A DNA stretch of 64,000 nucleotides from Pseudosulfitobacter sp. DSM 107133 (GTDB lineage Bacteria > Pseudomonadota > Alphaproteobacteria > Rhodobacterales > Rhodobacteraceae): contig NZ_CP085160.1 in the NCBI RefSeq assembly GCF_022788695.1, positions 62,001 to 126,000 of the forward strand, in the 5' to 3' direction. Numbering within the stretch: the stretch's first letter is position 1; every line of letters begins with the position of its first letter. The notes below the pieces were generated by a model. That model searched no databases, had not been told where the DNA came from, and saw nothing but the letters and a program-made list of their open reading frames with translations. Position numbers and translations under genes: made by a program. Positions 1 to 7,309 of this stretch are shown here, in pieces.

Positions 1-959
1 CTTCGCGCAGCTGCAGGAGCCTGCGCCGCCCCCCGCCCGATCGTTTCGCCAGTCGTGAGCGCCCCGATCCGCGCCCTGCCCTTGACGCCGTCGGTATTGA
101 AGATCCCCCGCATGATCCCGGTCGATCCAGCGACCACAGCGGGTGCCGCAGCCACCATCAGGTTCCCCGATATGCCTCGAACGATCAGGGGCGTTGCCGC
201 GACGAAGCCTTTGGCGAGGAACACCATCACGAAGAACGGGACGAGCGAGCCGATGTTGGTGGCCGAGTTCGGGTCACCGAGCTGTGCTAAGAGCGAATTC
301 GCCATACCGACGACTGTCGAGAACATGGCGGCGATGACGATGGGGTAGAAGGCGTAGCTGATCGTCGTCGAGACCCATCTATGGAAGAAATCCTTGGTCG
401 CATCGAAGAGCGACAGGGCGATCATGATCGGGGCGAGCCCAAGCATCAGGGTCAGCATCATCTTGGCGAAGATGAGGACGATGCCGGTCATGAAGCCAAG
501 GAGGCTGAGGAGCACAAGGCCGATGCCGCCGAGTATTGCGCCGGTCATCCAATTCAGGTTGCTGCCGATCGCGTTTAGGTACTGGCTGAACTCTGTGATG
601 AGATCATCGAACTCGGCCGCAAAGTATGTGGCTCCTACCCCGCCGCCGCCGACCGAGGAGATCAGGGCCCCGGCGATGTAGTCGAGCCCGCCGATCACGG
701 CGTTGGCGACCGCGTTGAAGTTGGCCCAGTTGAAGGCGAAGAGGCCTATCAGCGTCAGCTTTATGAAGTACCAGAAGAAGCTGGCCCCATCCATGCTTCG
801 GAACTGGAAGGCCATGTTGATGCAGACGGCGATCAGCGAAAGCGTGACCATCAGCAGGACGATCGTGCCGGTATTGCTGGCCACAGCCCCGAACTGGGAC
901 TCGGCCGCATCGGCAAGGAAGCCGTCGGCAGTTCCGACCATCCAGCTGACGATGCTCAT
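1..959 (-). CDS. virB6: VirB6/TrbL inner-membrane T4SS protein (partial, C-terminus outside window)
   Basis: Reading the minus strand from ATG at 959 gives an uninterrupted frame of about 319 codons that runs off base 1, so the C-terminus is missing. It has several long hydrophobic stretches separated by short loops (around residues 20-50, 60-100, 150-205 and 225-290), and a Gly-rich loop near residue 100. This is typical of the polytopic VirB6 channel component that passes substrate through the inner membrane. The start overlaps the stop of the upstream small gene by one base (TAATG), and the gene is the last visible member of the operon. The family call rests on topology plus position; no short diagnostic motif exists. 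Confidence 0.85.
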   Translation of the reverse strand, partial: MSIVSWMVGTADGFLADAAESQFGAVASNTGTIVLLMVTLSLIAVCINMAFQFRSMDGASFFWYFIKLTLIGLFAFNWANFNAVANAVIGGLDYIAGALISSVGGGGVGATYFAAEFDDLITEFSQYLNAIGSNLNWMTGAILGGIGLVLLSLLGFMTGIVLIFAKMMLTLMLGLAPIMIALSLFDATKDFFHRWVSTTISYAFYPIVIAAMFSTVVGMANSLLAQLGDPNSATNIGSLVPFFVMVFLAKGFVAATPLIVRGISGNLMVAAAPAVVAGSTGIMRGIFNTDGVKGRARIGALTTGETIGRGAAQAPAAAR

Positions 960-1378
960 TACCAGTTGCCTTGCGCTTCGCAGATGTCCTGGACGTCGCG
1001 GGCGATCTGGTTCTGTGCGTTGCGAATGGCCAGCCGAGCTTGGGTGTGCTCTGCCTGCGTGCTTGTCGCGAACCATTCCTCGTACTCGACCGAGGCCGCG
1101 TCCCATGACGGAAAGCGGACATCACAGCCGCAATCGCCGGTTTCCTTGATCGCCTCCCATGACCGCAGCTCGTAGAGCCGCATCAACGTCAGCGCCTTGT
1201 AGGCCTCACGCGGGTGAACCTCGTCCATCCAGGTCGGGCGTGCGGGCCGGTCGTTGCAGATCCGGTATTGCTGGGGGGTCATGGTCACGCTGAGATCGTT
1301 CGTCACCTGAGGCGATGTCTGGGCCGCGAGGGGAGCAGCCAGCAGGGTGATAGCTGCGGCGAGGATGGTCTGGCGCAT
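959..1378 (-). CDS. small secreted T4SS-operon protein, unknown function
   Basis: A 139-residue protein with a clean signal peptide (MRQTILAAAITLLAAPLAAQ) and a charged, helical mature part containing four cysteines (RICNDRP, GDCGCDV, DICEAQ). I chose ATG 1378 because a GAAAGGAAA ribosome site lies just before it. An upstream in-frame ATG at 1399 overlaps the virB11 stop (ATGA) and is the alternative. It sits between virB11 and virB6, so it probably acts in the periplasm with the secretion channel. The Cys pattern loosely recalls TrbM/KikA-type transfer proteins, but I cannot establish that and leave it unnamed. Confidence 0.75.
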   Translation of the reverse strand: MRQTILAAAITLLAAPLAAQTSPQVTNDLSVTMTPQQYRICNDRPARPTWMDEVHPREAYKALTLMRLYELRSWEAIKETGDCGCDVRFPSWDAASVEYEEWFATSTQAEHTQARLAIRNAQNQIARDVQDICEAQGNW

Positions 1379-1395
1379 GGGGGTTTCCTTTCGGT

Positions 1396-2430
1396 TCATT
1401 CGGCCGCGACCGTGGGGCGCTCGTCACCCCCGGCTGGACCCGTGTTCTGGTCTGGATGTCTCGCCTGCCCCGGCAGGAAGAACTCAGTGATGCCGCGCGC
1501 GCCATTATGGCGACCGGCCTGGATGATCACGTCGATCGAGCCCTCTATGTAGTCGACCATGTCGGCATAGGTCATCGGCACATCGGTCTTGAGCGCCGCG
1601 ATGGCGAGGCGGCGGACGGCGAGTTGCGGGGTCTCGGCGTGGAGAGTGGTCAGCGAACCGCCATGGCCAGTGTTGATTGCCTCGAGGAACGTCATGGCCT
1701 CACGCCCCCGGACCTCCCCCAGCACGATCCGGTCAGGCCGCATCCGCAGGGTCGAGGCCAGAAGCACATCGGCGCTGCGGGCCTCGGTGTCGCGGTCGGC
1801 AATCAGGGTCACAGCATTCGGCTGCTCAGGGCGCAACTCAGCCGCCTCCTCGATCGTGATGATCCGTTCTTCGGGCGGGATCAGTGAGAGGATCTTGCGC
1901 GCCGCGACGGTCTTGCCGGTCGACGTACCACCCGAGACGATCATGTTGAGCTTGTTCTCGACGCAGAAGCGCAGGGCGGCATCAATGTCGCCGGAGGCCA
2001 CGACATCGCGCAGCGCAGCGTTTCGTTCAAAGCGCAGGACCTCAAGGCTGCGTTCTTTGCCATAGAGGAAACCAAGCTTGATGGCTTCCAGTGGCAGGGA
2101 GGAGAAGAACCGCAGCGAGATCGAAAACCCACCCTCGACGGCGGGTGGCTGGATCACCTGCGCCCGGATCGGACGGTCCCGGTAGAGGATCGAGACCGAG
2201 ACGATGGGCTTTTTGGTGCTGAGCGTCGTCGAGGCGGCCGAGGCGATCTGGTTGCCGAGGTCCTTGATCTCGGTCTGGGTGAGCGGCGTGCCGAGGCCTC
2301 GCATGAAATGATCGCCCTGGAATTCGCCCCAGACCTGCCCGTCGGGGTTGATGCAGATCTCGATCGTGTCGTCGCGTTGCACGTGCGCGCCCAGCCGGTC
2401 GAGCGAGGCTTCGAGATAGCTTGCAGCCAT
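1396..2430 (-). CDS. virB11: VirB11 hexameric ATPase
   Basis: A 344-residue cytoplasmic secretion ATPase that powers pilus assembly and substrate transfer at the inner face of the membrane. Walker A (GGTSTGKT) lies near residues 167-174, the Asp-box and Walker B region (RIVLGEVRG) near 234-242, and the His-box (GHGGSLTTLHAE) near 255-266, all as in the VirB11/PulE family and at normal family length. An in-frame ATG exists 60 bases upstream inside virB10. I prefer ATG 2430 because it sits immediately after the virB10 stop, giving the usual protein N-terminus. It is co-transcribed with virB10 and the downstream genes. Confidence 0.95.
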   Translation of the reverse strand: MAASYLEASLDRLGAHVQRDDTIEICINPDGQVWGEFQGDHFMRGLGTPLTQTEIKDLGNQIASAASTTLSTKKPIVSVSILYRDRPIRAQVIQPPAVEGGFSISLRFFSSLPLEAIKLGFLYGKERSLEVLRFERNAALRDVVASGDIDAALRFCVENKLNMIVSGGTSTGKTVAARKILSLIPPEERIITIEEAAELRPEQPNAVTLIADRDTEARSADVLLASTLRMRPDRIVLGEVRGREAMTFLEAINTGHGGSLTTLHAETPQLAVRRLAIAALKTDVPMTYADMVDYIEGSIDVIIQAGRHNGARGITEFFLPGQARHPDQNTGPAGGDERPTVAAE

Positions 2431-2431
2431 G

Positions 2432-3754
2432 TCAGAAGATCTCCAGATCGCGGTCGACCATGACCGTGATCCGCGTGCCCTGATCGACATGGATCACGGG
2501 GCGGATCGCCAGATAGTCCTGCATGACGCTTTGGGTGCTGTCGTGCAGGTCCGTGCCGACGTCGCTCGCGATGTCGGCCGCAGCCTCATCCTCGATCTGT
2601 CCAGCGGCGGCTGCGGGCAAGGCCCCGATCAGCGAGATCAGCGCGGCCGAGCCGAAGCGCTGCGCGAAGCGGGTGTCGACAAAGCCGGTTGTGCCGGTGC
2701 GGCCGAGCTCGTCGCCGCCGAAGGCGCTGATCTCCACGGTCTGGTTGTCGGGCAGGATGATGCGGTCCCAGGCCACCATCACCCGCGACTGCGCGAGCAC
2801 CACATCGGAGCGGTAACGCCCCACAAGACGCGCACCGCGAGGGATCAGGACGCGCGTGCCGTCGAATGAATGAACGTCCTCGGAGACGATGGCGCGGATC
2901 GCGCCAGGCAGCGTGCTGTCCAGCGCCGTCTCGGTCACGGCCTGGATCATCGTGCCCTGCACGACCGTGTTGCCGGGGTTCACGATCACTTCGGCCCGCG
3001 TCACGGGTGCGGGCCGCGCACCTGCGCGGACAAAGGCTTCGTCCTCATTCAAACGCGCCGCCTCGAGGCTGTTCTCTCGGTCGGTCCCCGCCCCCATCCC
3101 GGAAAACGCGATCATGGGCGAGGCAATGCGTTCGGCCCGCGCTTCGGCCTCAGCGATCCTGCGGCGTTCAAGTTCGGCGAGCCGCAACTCTTCCTCATTC
3201 GGCCCGAGGTCCGTGTGCGCGGGCGGGGTTAGCCGCGCGACCTCGAGGTCCATGCGCAGCTGGTCAAGCTCCCGGTCGCGTTCGGTCAATTGCCGTTCGA
3301 GCGCGCGCTGTGCCTCGGTCGAGGCGGTCTGTAAAGCTGCGATCTGCGCCGTGAGATCGGCTATGGCCTGCTCCGCCCCGCTGTCCGATGCCTCGACGGG
3401 CCGCGCGCGCAGGTCTTCGAGTTCGGCCCGCAGCGTGGCAAGGCTCTCCATCAGCGCCAGTTCTGACGCAGAGGGGCCGGTCTCGGCCGGCGGCGGCGCA
3501 GGCTCGGCCACGGGCATGGGTGCGAGGTCGCCGAAGCCCGATCCCGCGGTCTGGAATTCTTCGGGAGCTGCAGTCGGCAGGGGCGCTTCCGGTGACGGCT
3601 GAAGGGCGGCCCAGGCCAGACCGCCCACGGCCACGATCCCGGCAACACCGAGGACGGCCGCCAGCGGAGAGGGCCGTGCAGCACCGCGCTTCTTGTCGCC
3701 CGTCGCTTCAAGGGCTGCAAGGCGCGCAGCGAGGTCTTCGGTGTCCTGGCTCAT
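2432..3754 (-). CDS. virB10: VirB10 envelope-spanning T4SS core protein
   Basis: A 440-residue protein with a short cytoplasmic head, one transmembrane helix (about residues 34-52), a Pro/Ala-rich linker, a long charged coiled-coil region (about 90-220) and a C-terminal beta-barrel TrbI/VirB10 domain with IPRGARLVGRYRSDV and VAWDRIILPDN. Its family spans both membranes and couples ATP use to opening of the outer-membrane pore. ATG 3754 overlaps the virB9 stop by four bases (ATGA) and is preferred over an in-frame ATG 60 bases upstream, which would lie inside virB9. The coiled-coil section is long for the family and could set channel length. Confidence 0.95.
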   Translation of the reverse strand: MSQDTEDLAARLAALEATGDKKRGAARPSPLAAVLGVAGIVAVGGLAWAALQPSPEAPLPTAAPEEFQTAGSGFGDLAPMPVAEPAPPPAETGPSASELALMESLATLRAELEDLRARPVEASDSGAEQAIADLTAQIAALQTASTEAQRALERQLTERDRELDQLRMDLEVARLTPPAHTDLGPNEEELRLAELERRRIAEAEARAERIASPMIAFSGMGAGTDRENSLEAARLNEDEAFVRAGARPAPVTRAEVIVNPGNTVVQGTMIQAVTETALDSTLPGAIRAIVSEDVHSFDGTRVLIPRGARLVGRYRSDVVLAQSRVMVAWDRIILPDNQTVEISAFGGDELGRTGTTGFVDTRFAQRFGSAALISLIGALPAAAAGQIEDEAAADIASDVGTDLHDSTQSVMQDYLAIRPVIHVDQGTRITVMVDRDLEIF

Positions 3755-4464
3755 GACGTGGGCCCACCCATATCCTGAACACAGACCTCGTCTTCCCCGA
3801 GGCGCAGGACCCATTGCCGGTTCACGCCCGAGACGCGGATGACGCCGTCCTCGAGTGCGGTGCTGTTCACCGCCCGCTCGCCGCCGTTCGTATATCGGAA
3901 GATCGCCGGGACCGGCGCGTTCCGCGCGAAGCGGAAATACGTGAAGGTGCCGTCATCCCAGACGGCCGTCGGCGTGAACTCCTCGCTTGCGCTGACGGCA
4001 TAGTTCGCGTTCGGCGCATCGGCCGCGACCGCGCGGGTTGGTTGAACGCGGCTCTCGGGATAACGGAACTGCACGACGTAATGTGGCGTCTCGCGCGCCT
4101 CGACCACGTGGAAATAGTAGGAGCGGCGGTTCGTATAGACCGTGATGTTGGTGGCGACACCCGAGGCGGCTGGCTTGATCGCGAAGGCACGCCCGCCCGG
4201 CACGCCGTCGAACTGGAAGCCCACCGTGTCACCCGCGATGATCGAGCGGATGGTCTCGCCTTCGCCAAACTCGACGGTGGTGACCCGGGTCAGGGTGGTG
4301 ACGACGCGGTAGACCTGCCCCTCGGTCCAGGTCGCGATCCGGAGGCGGTTGTCATGAGAACCCGCGCGCGGCGTGGTCTCGGCCAGCGCTGCAGGCGCCA
4401 TGAGCGCCAGCGCGCTGGCGACCAGAAGGGCGTGAACGGATGTGAGAACTGGAACAGAGGTCAT
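3751..4464 (-). CDS. virB9: VirB9 outer-membrane-complex T4SS protein
   Basis: A 237-residue periplasmic protein with a signal peptide ending around ALAE (residue 29), followed by the two-lobed VirB9/CagX fold: the N-terminal lobe carries EGETIRSIIAGDTVGFQ, and the C-terminal lobe has WDDGTFTYFRFA and a motif around VNRQWVLRLGEDEVCV. VirB9 forms the outer-membrane core with VirB7 and VirB10. It starts four bases before the virB8 stop (ATGA overlap) and hands over to virB10 in the same way, which indicates translational coupling. The single Cys near the C-terminus may pair with the small lipoprotein encoded earlier in the operon, which is inference. Confidence 0.95.
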   Translation of the reverse strand: MTSVPVLTSVHALLVASALALMAPAALAETTPRAGSHDNRLRIATWTEGQVYRVVTTLTRVTTVEFGEGETIRSIIAGDTVGFQFDGVPGGRAFAIKPAASGVATNITVYTNRRSYYFHVVEARETPHYVVQFRYPESRVQPTRAVAADAPNANYAVSASEEFTPTAVWDDGTFTYFRFARNAPVPAIFRYTNGGERAVNSTALEDGVIRVSGVNRQWVLRLGEDEVCVQDMGGPTS

Positions 4465-5138
4465 TCGGAACGGTCCGATCGGATGGCATATTGAGTGACG
4501 GTGAAGCCGAAGGGGTTCTGCCAGACGTCGTCGACCCTGCGGGCTCGTTCGGGCTGAAAAGCGAACATCAGTGTTGCAGTGAACGATCCGTCCTGCGCCC
4601 CCTGCGGGCTGGTCAGACGTTTTCTGAGGCGTACCTGGGCACGGTTGTCACCGATCAGCGTGATCGACGCGATCTCGACGGCCATCTCCGCAGCCGGGCC
4701 ATAGCGCGTCGGCGGATAGCTCTCCTGACCGGAGGTCCACATGGCGCGCATGCTGGCCTCGGCCGCCCCGGTGGATTGCGCCAGCACGCGGCGCACGCGC
4801 AGATCGTTGTCGAGCTGGTTGTAGGCCTCGCGATCCAGGATGTAGCGGTAGATCTGCGCCTCGATGATGGCCGGACGTTCGGCAAGCGAGACCGTCTCGA
4901 CCGTGACGTTCGGCAGGGCCAGACCCGTCGCGGGATCATAGGGCACGACGACCGGTGGGGGCGTCTCGACCATCAGAGCGACAGCAGCGGCCGCAAGGCA
5001 GCCGAAAACGCCGAAGCCTGCCCCGCCAAGGCCGATCATCCGCCAGAGCTGCTCCCTGCGCAGCGCGCCGTGGATCAACTCCTCCTCGACCAGTTCGCGC
5101 GCGCTCATGCCAGCCGTCATGTCCGGTGCCTTTCTCAT
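4461..5138 (-). CDS. virB8: VirB8 bitopic inner-membrane T4SS protein
   Basis: A 225-residue protein with a short cytoplasmic N-terminus, a transmembrane helix at about residues 35-58 and a periplasmic NTF2-like VirB8 domain (YRYILDREAYNQLDN, then the strand-rich C-terminus ending in NPFGFTVTQY). It nucleates the inner-membrane complex. ATG 5138 overlaps the virB5 stop (ATGA). ATG 5120, with an AGAAAGG site just before it, is a plausible alternative start. Length and order B5-B8-B9-B10-B11 match classical VirB operons. Confidence 0.93.
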   Translation of the reverse strand: MRKAPDMTAGMSARELVEEELIHGALRREQLWRMIGLGGAGFGVFGCLAAAAVALMVETPPPVVVPYDPATGLALPNVTVETVSLAERPAIIEAQIYRYILDREAYNQLDNDLRVRRVLAQSTGAAEASMRAMWTSGQESYPPTRYGPAAEMAVEIASITLIGDNRAQVRLRKRLTSPQGAQDGSFTATLMFAFQPERARRVDDVWQNPFGFTVTQYAIRSDRSE

Positions 5139-5926
5139 GGCGCGAGGCTCGGCAGGGTGAAGTCCATGTAGCGGCGCTCTTCTGCGACGGTGGCAGCATC
5201 CACCACGCCCGCATTGCCCGCGCCAAGGGTCTGGATCGCCTCAAGCTCCCACATCCGCGTCATGGCGATGGCGAGTTCGGCTGTGACGCGGGTGTTGTGG
5301 TCCATCGACGCCTTCAGGTCTTCCATGTCCGGGATCAGGGAGACGAGTTGCTCGACGCGCTCCAGCGATTGGGCCGCCTCGGCGTGGCTGTTCTGGGCTG
5401 CGGCCGACATCACGGCGCCGGTCGTGGCGCGGGTCGCGACTCCTTCCGCGCCTGGATTGCCACTGGTGGCGATCTCGCGCAGCGAGTCCTCGTCGAAGCC
5501 TGCACTGGCGAGCGCCTGTTCCATCTGCGTGCGCAGGGGCCCTGCGTTGGGTCCGATCAAGCTCGACCAGTCGCCGGCCTGGATGCCCCGGATTAGGCCG
5601 GGAATGTCTTCAAAATTGGCTTGCAACAGGTCGTCGAGATCCCCGCCCATCGCGAGGCCGAGAATGCTGCGCGGCCCGGTGAGCGAGGCATACATTTCGT
5701 TCAGCTGATCGAGCTGGCCTTGCAGCGTCTCGAGCTGTGCCAGCGCATTATCCAGAAGATCGGTCTGGATCCCGAAATCCTGCAGCATCTGCTGAAGCTG
5801 GCGGATTTCCTGGGCGATGTTCTGCGTGTCGACCGTGGGCACGCCCTGTGCGGCGACGGGGCCCGCGAGGGCAAGCGCGAGGGTCGCGGCGGTAGTGGTA
5901 AGGGAAATGCGCAAGCGCCGGATCAT
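5135..5926 (-). CDS. virB5: VirB5/TrbJ-type minor pilus protein
   Basis: A 263-residue secreted protein with a signal peptide (cleavage near AQG, residue 27) and a largely alpha-helical, Gln-rich mature chain of the VirB5/TrbJ type, which tips the pilus and helps in cell contact. It begins AQGVPTVD and ends ERRYMDFTLP. Both ends are closely echoed by the neighbouring lytic transglycosylase gene (AQGVPTFD and ERQYMDFT), so the two look paralogous outside the enzyme domain. It overlaps its upstream neighbour by four bases. Assignment is by operon position, secretion signal and helix content; VirB5 sequences diverge strongly. Confidence 0.82.
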   Translation of the reverse strand: MIRRLRISLTTTAATLALALAGPVAAQGVPTVDTQNIAQEIRQLQQMLQDFGIQTDLLDNALAQLETLQGQLDQLNEMYASLTGPRSILGLAMGGDLDDLLQANFEDIPGLIRGIQAGDWSSLIGPNAGPLRTQMEQALASAGFDEDSLREIATSGNPGAEGVATRATTGAVMSAAAQNSHAEAAQSLERVEQLVSLIPDMEDLKASMDHNTRVTAELAIAMTRMWELEAIQTLGAGNAGVVDAATVAEERRYMDFTLPSLAP

Positions 5927-7089
5927 CGCAATGTCTCCTGGGTGAAATCCATATATTGCCGCTCGGCCGCTTGCGCGGCGGCCATGGCGATTTGTTCTTC
6001 GCTCAGCGGCTGGGTGTGAGCGGCCTTGATCCGTGTGCGGATCGCAACCAATCGGGCCAGCTCGGCGCGCGCGTAGGTGTTGAGCGCGATGGCCTCGTGC
6101 AGGTCTTCGGTCTCGCCGATGCAGGTGATGATGTCCTGCACGCGCAGGGCGGCAGCGCGGACAGAGACCAGCGAGTAGTCGCCATAAACGCCTGCACCAT
6201 GGGCCGAGAGGCTGAAGCTCGCGTTCGCCAGAAGGACAGGGTCGATTGTGCCGAGCGCATCGATGCCGCCCACGGCGGCAAGGTAGCTATTGTACTGCTG
6301 CGGGATCACCACGACGTAGTGCTGGGTCTCCGCGAAGGGCGGGACGCCGCCGTAGTCCTGCACGTTGCCTGGGCCTGCGTTGTAAGCGGCAAGCGCATGT
6401 ATGATGTTGCCATCGAACATGTTCAGCATCATCGCGAGGTAACGCGCACCGCCTGTGACCTGCAGGTACGGGTCGTCGTAATAGGCCGGGTTGATGCCAA
6501 GATCACTAGCGGTAGCGGACATGATCTGCGTGAGCCCGAAAGCCCCAACGGGGGAGCGAGCCCCGATCTGGAAGCGGCTTTCCTGCCAGATCAGCGCTTG
6601 CAGCAGGCAGCGCCACTGGACCAGCGACAGCCCTGCGCGGCTCACCCCGGGCAGGCTATGGGTGTCGCGCGCGGCGCGGATAATCAGCTCCTCGATCCCT
6701 TCCCGGGCATCGCCGAACATCCGGGCTGCGGCCGGGTTGTTGTCCTCGGGCGCGTAGAGGCTGGCCGCAGCACTCTCGACGTCCTCAACCGCCCCCTGCC
6801 CCGCCTCCAGCCCAGCCACGGTGCCAGCCACATCGCCGGAGCCGAGGGACATGGCATCCATCAGCCCTTCGAGGGAGGCGAGTTGCTGGCGTTCGATCCC
6901 GGCCAGCTCCTCCTCACGCGCCAGTCGGTCCTGCTGTAGCGCCAGATCCTGATCGGTCTGATCGAGGATTGCCTGCCGCTCTGCGAAGAGGCGCAGGTCG
7001 AAGGTCGGCACGCCTTGGGCGATCGCTGGCCCCGCCGTGGGACCTGCAAGCGCAAAGCCGATCATTGAAAGGGGAAGCCAGCTCCGCAT
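5923..7089 (-). CDS. lytic transglycosylase nested in a VirB5-like scaffold
   Basis: A 388-residue secreted protein. The signal peptide ends near AIAQG. Residues about 25-95 form a charged helical segment that resembles the start of the adjacent VirB5. About 140-260 form a soluble lytic transglycosylase domain with catalytic Glu in WQESRF, then GAFGLTQIMSATASDLGI and AYNAGPGNV. The last 100 residues are helical again and end ERQYMDFT, like VirB5. It should cut peptidoglycan where the channel is assembled. ATG 7089 is four bases after the lipoprotein stop; a TTG at 7110 is possible. A second transglycosylase (VirB1) is present in the same operon, so this one may be dedicated to the pilus tip or core. 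Confidence 0.88.
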   Translation of the reverse strand: MRSWLPLSMIGFALAGPTAGPAIAQGVPTFDLRLFAERQAILDQTDQDLALQQDRLAREEELAGIERQQLASLEGLMDAMSLGSGDVAGTVAGLEAGQGAVEDVESAAASLYAPEDNNPAAARMFGDAREGIEELIIRAARDTHSLPGVSRAGLSLVQWRCLLQALIWQESRFQIGARSPVGAFGLTQIMSATASDLGINPAYYDDPYLQVTGGARYLAMMLNMFDGNIIHALAAYNAGPGNVQDYGGVPPFAETQHYVVVIPQQYNSYLAAVGGIDALGTIDPVLLANASFSLSAHGAGVYGDYSLVSVRAAALRVQDIITCIGETEDLHEAIALNTYARAELARLVAIRTRIKAAHTQPLSEEQIAMAAAQAAERQYMDFTQETLR

Positions 7090-7093
7090 CCGC

Positions 7094-7309
7094 TCAGCCA
7101 CTCGCCCCAAGCATCACGAAATCGCACGCCGTATCGCGCCGCGTGACGGCGGCACCCATTGTCGAGATCGTTGCCGTGGCGGTTCCCGTCTGCGCGGGTG
7201 CGTCTCGGAAGTTGAAGCAATTGGCCTGCGCAGGGTTATGCTGCGCGCAAGCCGTCAGGGTCAGGCCGAGGCCAAGCAGCACGGCGTTGCGCGTGATGGT
7301 ATGGGTCAT
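7094..7309 (-). CDS. small T4SS lipoprotein (VirB7-like)
   Basis: A 71-residue protein with a short lipoprotein signal (LTLTAC lipobox, Cys near residue 21) and two further cysteines in the mature part. The size, lipobox and location inside the operon fit VirB7, the lipoprotein that anchors VirB9 to the outer membrane, though VirB7 usually lies next to virB8. Its ATG overlaps the virB4 stop (ATGA). VirB7 sequences are too short for a confident family match, so the role is inferred from context. Confidence 0.8.
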   Translation of the reverse strand: MTHTITRNAVLLGLGLTLTACAQHNPAQANCFNFRDAPAQTGTATATISTMGAAVTRRDTACDFVMLGASG

